Shown: one piece after another, positions 58,695 through 64,000 of the stretch
Numbering within the stretch: the first letter of the stretch is position 1
How the letters are laid out: each line of letters starts with the position of its first letter
Assembly (NCBI GenBank): GCA_963816315.1
Contig: CAWFJZ010000032.1
Span: 124,001-188,000 of the forward strand
Direction of reading: 5' to 3'
Length of the DNA stretch: 64,000 bases
From: CADEEN01 sp963816315
Lineage (GTDB): Bacteria; Pseudomonadota; Gammaproteobacteria; Burkholderiales; Burkholderiaceae_C
Position numbers and translations under genes: made by a program
Notes under the pieces: generated by a model
The model's input: only the letters and a program-made list of their open reading frames with translations
Told to the model about the DNA's origin: nothing
The model's database searches: none

Positions 58695-60419
58695 CTACGC
58701 CAGGCCCGGATTGCCCAACATGCCGATCAGCCGCGGCGTGTTCACCGCGCGCGGCGCGATCGTCTTCTGCGCCTTCAGCCACGGCTCGACCAGCTCCCAC
58801 ACCGGCTTCAGGCCCATCGTGCGCGCGCCCTCGGCCACGGGGGCCCAACCAGCCACTTTGTAGAGTTTGTCGGCATCGAGCGGCTGGCCTTTCAGGCGCA
58901 GGTCGCTGATGCGCGAGCCCATCGTCGCGCCGGGCTCGATGGCGTACGTCAGGCCACCGACGCGCACCATGTCGCCGCCCTGCTGGTAGTAAGGGTCCGG
59001 GTTGAACAGGTTGTCGGCCACGTCTTCGAGGATCGTCTTGATCTGCGCGCCGCTGATGTCGGCCAGCGTCGCGTAGGAGTACGTCGTCGCCGTCTGGTCC
59101 ATCAGGTGCTCGCGCGTGATCGGCATGCCGGGCACGAGGCTCGTGCCCCAGCGAAAGCCGGGCGAAAACGCGATCGGCGCGTCTTGCGTCGCCATCAGCG
59201 CGTCGAGCAGCAACTGGTCCCAGCTGCCGTTGAAGTTGCCGCGCCGGTACAGCGTGCCGTCGGTGGTGGCCAGCACTTCCTTCAACTGCGCTTCGTGCGG
59301 CGCGCGCAGCTTGGCGATCAGCGCGCTCATCTCGCGGTCGGCCGGCAGCAGTTGCGAGAACACCGGCTGCAGCGTGTAGCGGAAGTCGACGACGCGCGGG
59401 CCCTTGATCTGCAGGTCGAGCACGCCCAAGAACTTGCCGTTGCTGCCGGCGTTGCTGACGATCGTCTGCCAAGGCCCTTTTCTCACCACCACCGGAGTCG
59501 GCACAGCGTCGTGCGTGTGGCCGCCGAGGATGGCGTCGATGCCCGAGACGCGCGTCGCCAGCTTCAGGTCCACGTCCATGCCGTTGTGCGACAGCAGCAC
59601 CACCGCGTGTGCACCCTTGGCGCGCGCGTCGTCCACCGTCTTCTGCAGCTCTTCCTCGCGGATGCCGAAGCTCCACGCCGGCGTGAAGTAGCGCGGGTTG
59701 GCGATCGGCGTGTAGGGGAACGCCTGGCCGATCACCGCCACCGGGTGGCCGTTGATCGTGCGCATGACCCAGGGCTTGAAGACCTCGTCGTTGAAATCGG
59801 TGGTGCGCACGTTCTGCGCGATGAACTCGATGCCGGCCGGCTTGAAGTCTTTCTCCACCACCTCCTGCACGCGCTCGGCGCCGAGCGTGAACTCCCAGTG
59901 CCCGGTCATCAGGTTCACGCCGAGCAATTTAGAAGCCTCGACCATGTCTTGCCCGCGCGTCCACAGCGCCGTCGCCGAGCCTTGCCAGGTGTCGCCGCCG
60001 TCGAGCAGCAGCGCGCCGGGCCGCGAGGCCTTCATGCGCTTGACCAGCGTGGCCAGGTGCGCAAAGCCGCCGACCTTGCCGTAGCGTTTGGCGGCGCGCT
60101 CGAAGTCGAGCGACGTGAAGGCATAGGCCTCGGGGGAATCGGCGTACAGGCGCGCGTCCTTGAGCAGCGCCATGCCCGTCAGGTGCGGCAGCTTGCCGCG
60201 CTGGCCGGCAATGCCGAGGTTGACGCTCGGCTCGCGGAAATAGATCGGCAGCAACTGCGCATGGCAGTCGGTCATGTGCAGCAGGCTGACGCTGTCGCTG
60301 CGACTGAACTGCAGCGGCAGGTCGTACGGCGACGCGGCACGCGCGTGGCCGCTGCGCCCGAACGCAAAGCCGGCGGCGGCCGCCGCGCCGAGCACGTTGA
60401 AAAACTCGCGCTTGTTCAC
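58695..60419 (-). CDS. soxB: Thiosulfohydrolase SoxB
   Basis: SoxB hydrolyses sulfate from the SoxYZ-bound sulfonate in the periplasmic thiosulfate-oxidation cycle. The 574-residue protein starts GTG (VNKREFFNVLGAAAAAGFAF), with an export leader resembling SoxB Tat/Sec leaders. Dimetal motifs are LLHMTDCHAQLLPIYFREP, LDGGDTWQGSA, NLMTGHWEFTLG (the GHWEFT SoxB motif), VVLLSHNGMDVDLKLA and ILGGHTHDA. A 5'-nucleotidase-like C-terminal domain follows. No soxXYZA genes are in the window. Confidence 0.93.
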   Translation of the reverse strand: MNKREFFNVLGAAAAAGFAFGRSGHARAASPYDLPLQFSRSDSVSLLHMTDCHAQLLPIYFREPSVNLGIAGQRGKLPHLTGMALLKDARLYADSPEAYAFTSLDFERAAKRYGKVGGFAHLATLVKRMKASRPGALLLDGGDTWQGSATALWTRGQDMVEASKLLGVNLMTGHWEFTLGAERVQEVVEKDFKPAGIEFIAQNVRTTDFNDEVFKPWVMRTINGHPVAVIGQAFPYTPIANPRYFTPAWSFGIREEELQKTVDDARAKGAHAVVLLSHNGMDVDLKLATRVSGIDAILGGHTHDAVPTPVVVRKGPWQTIVSNAGSNGKFLGVLDLQIKGPRVVDFRYTLQPVFSQLLPADREMSALIAKLRAPHEAQLKEVLATTDGTLYRRGNFNGSWDQLLLDALMATQDAPIAFSPGFRWGTSLVPGMPITREHLMDQTATTYSYATLADISGAQIKTILEDVADNLFNPDPYYQQGGDMVRVGGLTYAIEPGATMGSRISDLRLKGQPLDADKLYKVAGWAPVAEGARTMGLKPVWELVEPWLKAQKTIAPRAVNTPRLIGMLGNPGLA

Positions 60420-60467
60420 TTCGTTGGCTCCCGGCGCGACTCTAACCCGCGGCACCACGTGCCGCTC

Positions 60468-61235
60468 TCAGCTCCGAACGAAGGCGTCGTAAGCAGTCTT
60501 GGCGATCAGCAGCGCGACGACGACGATGAACACACCGCGCACGAAACCGGCGCCATGCTTGAGTGCCATGCGCGTGCCGGCCAGGCTGCCGGCGATGTTG
60601 GCCACGGCGATCAGCGCGGCCAGGTGCCACCAGACATGGCCCTTCCAGGCGAAGAGCACGAGTGCGGCGGCATTGGTCGCGGTGTTGAGCATCTTGGCGC
60701 TCGCACTGGCATGCAAGAAGTCGTAGCCGAGCGCGCGCACGAACAGAAAGACGAAGAAGCTGCCGGTGCCGGGGCCGAAGAAGCCATCGTAGAAGCCGAC
60801 GACGGCGCCGATCGCCGAGGCCAGCGCGGCTTCTCGCGCGCCATGAAAACGCGGCGTGTGATCGCGGCCGAGTTCCTTCTTCAGCAGCGTGTAGGCCAGC
60901 ACCGCACCGAGGACGAACGGCAGCGCGCGCTTCAGGCCGTCGGCACTGACCTGCGTCACCGCCCAGGCGCCCGCAAAGCTGCCGGCCAGCGCCGCGCCCA
61001 CCGCCGGCAGCAGCGACGCCCAGCGCAGTTGCACGCGCTTTGCGAACTGCCACAGTCGCCCACGCCGTACCCCAGACCGCACCGCCTTTGTTGGTGCCGA
61101 GCAATGTGGCCGGCGTGGCGCGCTCGGGTAGACGGCGAACAGCGCCGGCACGAGCACCAGCCCGCCACCCCCGACGATGGCATCGACGAAGCCGGCTAGC
61201 GCGGCAGCCACGGCGACGATCACCAACTCTGACAT
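60468..61235 (-). CDS. TSUP/TauE-SafE family permease (two compensating frameshifts as assembled)
   Basis: An integral membrane exporter of the sulfite/sulfonate family. Starts MSELVIVAVAAALAGFVDAI, VGGGGLVLVPALFAVYPSA, the conserved first helix. Between about 61113 (a base missing) and 61053 (a base extra) the frame is shifted; the repaired segment reads ATLLGTNKGGAVWGTAWAT then WQFAKRVQLRWASLLP. The rest is intact with VGFYDGFFGPGTGSFFVFLF, AKMLNTATNAAALVLFAWKG and IAGSLAGTRMALKHGAGFVR. About 255 residues. It lies between soxB and the histidine kinase, so sulfite export in thiosulfate oxidation is likely (inference). Confidence 0.88.
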   Translation of the reverse strand: MSELVIVAVAAALAGFVDAIVGGGGLVLVPALFAVYPSAPRRPHCSAPTKAVRSGVRRGRLWQFAKRVQLRWASLLPAVGAALAGSFAGAWAVTQVSADGLKRALPFVLGAVLAYTLLKKELGRDHTPRFHGAREAALASAIGAVVGFYDGFFGPGTGSFFVFLFVRALGYDFLHASASAKMLNTATNAAALVLFAWKGHVWWHLAALIAVANIAGSLAGTRMALKHGAGFVRGVFIVVVALLIAKTAYDAFVRS

Positions 61236-61270
61236 GCGGCGATTCTCACCGCGCGTTTTTGCGCCGCCGG

Positions 61271-63310
61271 CTACGCCGCCGCACCATGCGCGCTGTCGCC
61301 GAAGCCGAGCTGCGGCGCGGCTTCCACCGCGCGCGCCGGCGAGAAGCGCAGCACGAAGCGCGCGCCCCGTCCCGCCTCGCCCTGCGCCCTGATGCTGCCG
61401 CCATGGCGCTCGACGATGCGGCGCACGATCGACAGGCCGAGGCCCGTGCCCTGGAACTGGTCGCTGCGGTGCAGGCGCACGAAGGGCTGGAACAGCGCGT
61501 CGGCGCGCTCGGCATCGAAGCCGGCGCCGTTGTCCTGCACGAAGAAGGCGCCGTCCTGCGACGGCTCGCGCGCCAGCTCGATCTGCGGCGCAGGCACGTC
61601 GCGCGTGAACTTGGCGGCGTTGCCGAGCAGGTTGGTCAGCACCACGCGCGCCAGCGGCGCGCTGCAATGCGCCACCAGCCCAGGCTCGACGCGCCACTGC
61701 ACGGGGGCCGCGCGTTCGAGCCACGGCAACTCGGCGATCACCGACTCGGCCAGCGCCGACAGGTCCACCGGCTCCAGCAGCAGCGCCGTCGAGGTCGAAC
61801 GCGCGAGCTCCAACAGCGCCGTCACGGTGTGCGACATCTCGCGCGCCGATTGTCCGGCCAGGCGCAGCCATTCGCGCTCGCTGCCTTCCAGGCGCTCCCA
61901 GGCCGCGCTCTTGAGCAGATCGGTCAGGCCGACAACCTGGCTGATCGGCGTGCGCAGCTCGTGCGCGAGCTGGCGTGCAAAGGCCTCCAGGTCGCGGTTG
62001 TTCTGCTCGAGCTCGGAGGTGCGCACGGCCACCAGCCGCTCCAATTGCTCGTTTCGCGTCAGCAGCAAACGCTCGGCGCGCTTCTTCAGCGTGATGTCGC
62101 GGCCGACGCCGTGGTAGCCGATGAACTGCTGCCGCGCATCGAAGCGCGGCAGGCCGCTGACCGAGACCCAGCGCAGCGCCTGCCCGCCCTGGCGCAGCGC
62201 GAACTCGAAGCCGCGAAAGGGCCGCCGCGCGTCGAGGTCGGCGCGGTGCGCGTCCCACTCGCCTTGGCTCGCGCCATCGGGAAACGCCTCCCAGCGCGTG
62301 CGGCCGATGACCTGGTCGATGCGCGTGCCGACGAGCTGCCGCGCCACCGGGCCGACCTCGTCGATGCGATGCGCGTTGTCGGTGTGCCAGTACCAGTCCG
62401 ACGCCAGCTCGGCCATCATGGCGTGGCGGCGCTCGCTGTCGGCCAGGCGCAGGTAGGCGATGCGCTCGTCGGTGACGTCGCGGCCGACGCCTTCGTAGCC
62501 GGTGTACTGGCCTTCGTCGTCGAAATGCGCGCGGCCGTTCAAGGCCACCCAGACCGGCGAGCGGCCGCGGCGCCGCACTTCGATGCAGACATCGCGCAAG
62601 GCCTTGCGCTGCGCCGTGCGTTCGAGGATCGGCGCCCACCCTCCCTCGGGCGGCTCGAACAGCGGCACGGCGTCGAGCCGATGGCCGATCAGATCGGCCG
62701 GCTGCACGCCGAGCTTGACCAGCGAGGCCAGATCCTGCGAGACCCAGGTCAGACGCAGCTCGCTGTCGGTCTCCCAATGCCAGTCGGCCGACAGGCGCAG
62801 GCGGGCCTGCCAGCGTTGCTCGCGCTGGCCGAGCGCGACTTCGACTTCGTGCGCGCGTTGATCGAACTGCGACGGTAGCGCCGCGCCCGGCTCGCGGCCC
62901 GGCGTGCTGCTGAGCTGGGCCCAGACCGAGATCGCGCTCGGCGATTCGGCGCGCACGGCGCGCAGCGCGCCGGCCACGTCGCCGCCGCGCAGGCGCGCAG
63001 CAAAGGCGCCGAGCGCTTGCGCGTCGCGGTTCGCGTCTTGCACCAGCCATCGCAACAGCCCCAGCGCCAGGCCACCGAGCAACAGCGACGCCGCCACCCC
63101 GGCCACGCCCCAGAGCGTGTTGCCCGGCGCGGCGCGCCAGGCCAGCAGCGCTGCAACGCCGGCCAGCAGCACGATCGCAATGACTGCGGCCAGGGCTGCG
63201 CCGAACCGTGTCGCCAACCCGTGGCGCGGTGCTGTGTCAGCCGCCGTGGCGAGGCCGCTGTTTTTCTGTTGTGCTGCCTTGCGCGCGGCCGGCGCGTCAG
63301 GTTCGGACAT
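61271..63310 (-). CDS. PAS-domain sensor histidine kinase
   Basis: 679 residues. Two membrane helices lie at about residues 34-58 and 66-90. Two PAS domains follow (about 165-290 with SADWHWETDSELRLTWVSQD; about 295-410 with ASDWYWHTDNAHRIDEVGPV). Then comes HisKA with phospho-acceptor His450 in RQLAHELRTPISQVVGLTD and an HATPase with NLLGNAAKFTRD, VQDNGAGFDAERADALFQPF and GTGLGLSIVRRIVERHGGSI. Frame intact. No response regulator is adjacent. It is the first gene of the minus-strand run containing soxB, which suggests but does not prove a role in sulfur regulation. Confidence 0.92.
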   Translation of the reverse strand: MSEPDAPAARKAAQQKNSGLATAADTAPRHGLATRFGAALAAVIAIVLLAGVAALLAWRAAPGNTLWGVAGVAASLLLGGLALGLLRWLVQDANRDAQALGAFAARLRGGDVAGALRAVRAESPSAISVWAQLSSTPGREPGAALPSQFDQRAHEVEVALGQREQRWQARLRLSADWHWETDSELRLTWVSQDLASLVKLGVQPADLIGHRLDAVPLFEPPEGGWAPILERTAQRKALRDVCIEVRRRGRSPVWVALNGRAHFDDEGQYTGYEGVGRDVTDERIAYLRLADSERRHAMMAELASDWYWHTDNAHRIDEVGPVARQLVGTRIDQVIGRTRWEAFPDGASQGEWDAHRADLDARRPFRGFEFALRQGGQALRWVSVSGLPRFDARQQFIGYHGVGRDITLKKRAERLLLTRNEQLERLVAVRTSELEQNNRDLEAFARQLAHELRTPISQVVGLTDLLKSAAWERLEGSEREWLRLAGQSAREMSHTVTALLELARSTSTALLLEPVDLSALAESVIAELPWLERAAPVQWRVEPGLVAHCSAPLARVVLTNLLGNAAKFTRDVPAPQIELAREPSQDGAFFVQDNGAGFDAERADALFQPFVRLHRSDQFQGTGLGLSIVRRIVERHGGSIRAQGEAGRGARFVLRFSPARAVEAAPQLGFGDSAHGAAA

Positions 63311-63351
63311 GCAATCGAGTCTAGGGACGGGCCTGTCCGGCCTGCATCGTC

Positions 63352-63371
63352 AGGTCTTACTAGTGAGACCT
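63352..63371. promoter_or_regulatory. 20-bp near-perfect palindrome upstream of the histidine kinase
   Basis: AGGTCT-T-ACTAGT-G-AGACCT has one mismatched pair. It lies 42 bp upstream of the histidine-kinase start. On the GMC-gene side it is followed by two tandem CGACACCTGAA units (about 63377-63401). Arrangement fits an operator region. Confidence 0.45.
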
Positions 63372-63447
63372 AAAGGCGACACCTGAAGACGACACCTGAA
63401 ACGACGCCCGAAGCCCCCTGCGACGCCGGCGCGTTGTGGCGCATCAG

Positions 63448-64000
63448 CTACGGCGGCCGCGCGGCGGCGGCGCGCAGCCAGTGCGCGGCACGCTCGGCGA
63501 TCATCAGCGTCGGCGCGTTGGTGTTGCCGCTGGTGATGATCGGCATCGCGCTGGCATCGGCGACGACGAGGCCGCCGACGCCGCGCACACGCAATCGCGC
63601 ATCGAGCACGGCCAGCGGATCGCCGTCGCGTCCCATCTTGCAGGTGCCCACCGGATGGAAGATCGTCGTGCCGATATCGCCGGCCAGGCGCGCCAGGGCT
63701 TCGTCGGACTCGAACTCGGCGCCGGGTTTCAACTCACGCGGCGCGTAGGCGGCCAGCGCCGGTTGCGCCGCGATGCGCCGCGTCAGGCGCAGCGATTGCG
63801 CGGCGACCAGGCGATCGGCTTCGGTGCTGAGGTAGTGCGGTGCGATCGCCGGCGCATCGTCGGCGCGCGGCGAGCGGATGCGCACCGAGCCGCGCGCCTC
63901 GGGGTTCAGGTTGCAGACGCTGGCGGTGAACGCGGGGTAGCGGTGCAGCGGTTCGCCGAAGGCGTCGAGCGACAGCGGCTGCACGTGGTACTGCAGGTTC
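63448..64000 (-). CDS. GMC-family FAD oxidoreductase, C-terminal part (cut by the window edge)
   Basis: Only the last 180 or so residues are present; the 5' part lies beyond the right edge. NLQYHVQPLSLDAFGEPLHR, ASVCNLNPEARGSVRIRSPR, DIGTTIFHPVGTCKMGRDGD (the conserved active-site His) and GGLVVADASAMPIITSGNTN then APTLMIAERAAHWLR are the C-terminal blocks of choline/alcohol dehydrogenase-type GMC enzymes. The substrate cannot be read from this part. Confidence 0.9.
   Translation of the reverse strand, partial: NLQYHVQPLSLDAFGEPLHRYPAFTASVCNLNPEARGSVRIRSPRADDAPAIAPHYLSTEADRLVAAQSLRLTRRIAAQPALAAYAPRELKPGAEFESDEALARLAGDIGTTIFHPVGTCKMGRDGDPLAVLDARLRVRGVGGLVVADASAMPIITSGNTNAPTLMIAERAAHWLRAAAARPP

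Noticed and set aside
61040..62878. Long plus-strand frame opposite the histidine kinase
   Set aside because: The histidine kinase on the minus strand has complete HisKA, PAS and HATPase motifs; this frame has no domain and is arginine-rich.

Overview
This 64 kb window is GC-rich chromosomal DNA. Gene content and order point to a betaproteobacterium of the Burkholderiales, probably the Rubrivivax/Leptothrix/Sphaerotilaceae side of the order. The supporting blocks are nudJ-mnmA, argS-SPOR-dsbA, lptA-lptB-rpoN, a three-subunit pntAA-pntAB-pntB transhydrogenase, glcB and a soxB-type sulfur locus. The lineage is an inference from context, since no rRNA or tRNA gene was found. No CRISPR array, insertion sequence or prophage is visible.

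Layout from left to right. 0.1-4.9 kb: uvrA, then an ECF sigma factor with a downstream membrane-anchored partner. 4.9-9.8 kb: a lipoprotein, a convergent restriction-modification pair (methyltransferase with an N-terminal helical domain, PD-(D/E)XK-like nuclease), recQ, and a DUF805 protein ending in a pilin-like helix. 9.8-13.3 kb: a DUF1800-DUF1501 pair and ssb. 13.4-16.2 kb: three tandem fasciclin-domain lipoproteins. 16.2-24.1 kb: nudJ-mnmA, a glycosyltransferase, a zinc-ribbon DUF805 protein, the pnt operon and a stand-alone TOPRIM protein. 24.3-30.8 kb: TonB receptor, BMP-type binding protein, fadD-type ligase, mtnN-type nucleosidase, rsmE. 30.8-34.9 kb: a cluster of secreted or anchored proteins of unknown role and a YidB-like protein. 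35-42.3 kb: an rlmL-like methyltransferase, rpoN, lptB, lptA, dsbA, SPOR protein, argS. 42.4-45.6 kb: a kinase-like/cyclic-nucleotide-binding fusion, a Crp/Fnr regulator with a perfect palindrome in front of it, and a small operon carrying a related palindrome. 45.6-53.9 kb: PsiF protein, LysR regulator, haloacid dehalogenase, malate synthase G, an FAD reductase, a class II glutamine amidotransferase and an M14 carboxypeptidase. 54-55.3 kb: a P-loop ATPase behind an AT-rich promoter. 55.3-63.3 kb: eight minus-strand genes including a histidine kinase, a TSUP permease, soxB, an acyl-CoA synthetase and two YeeE/YedE-family proteins. The right edge cuts a GMC oxidoreductase.

The main caveat is an unusual load of one-base frameshifts in conserved genes: uvrA, recQ, the DUF1501 and DUF1800 genes, mnmA, pntB, fadD, the TSUP permease, the ATPase, the YbjQ-like gene and its upstream lipoprotein. 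In each case the correct reading frame resumes after one base is restored or removed, so I read most of these as sequence or assembly errors and annotate the genes as single units. The most interesting biology is the pair of related CGCTAGCG palindromes around the Crp/Fnr gene, the kinase-like protein whose catalytic Asp is Asn, the orphan TOPRIM protein, the restriction-modification pair, the DUF805-pilin-like fusion and the ATPase promoter with repeated half-sites.
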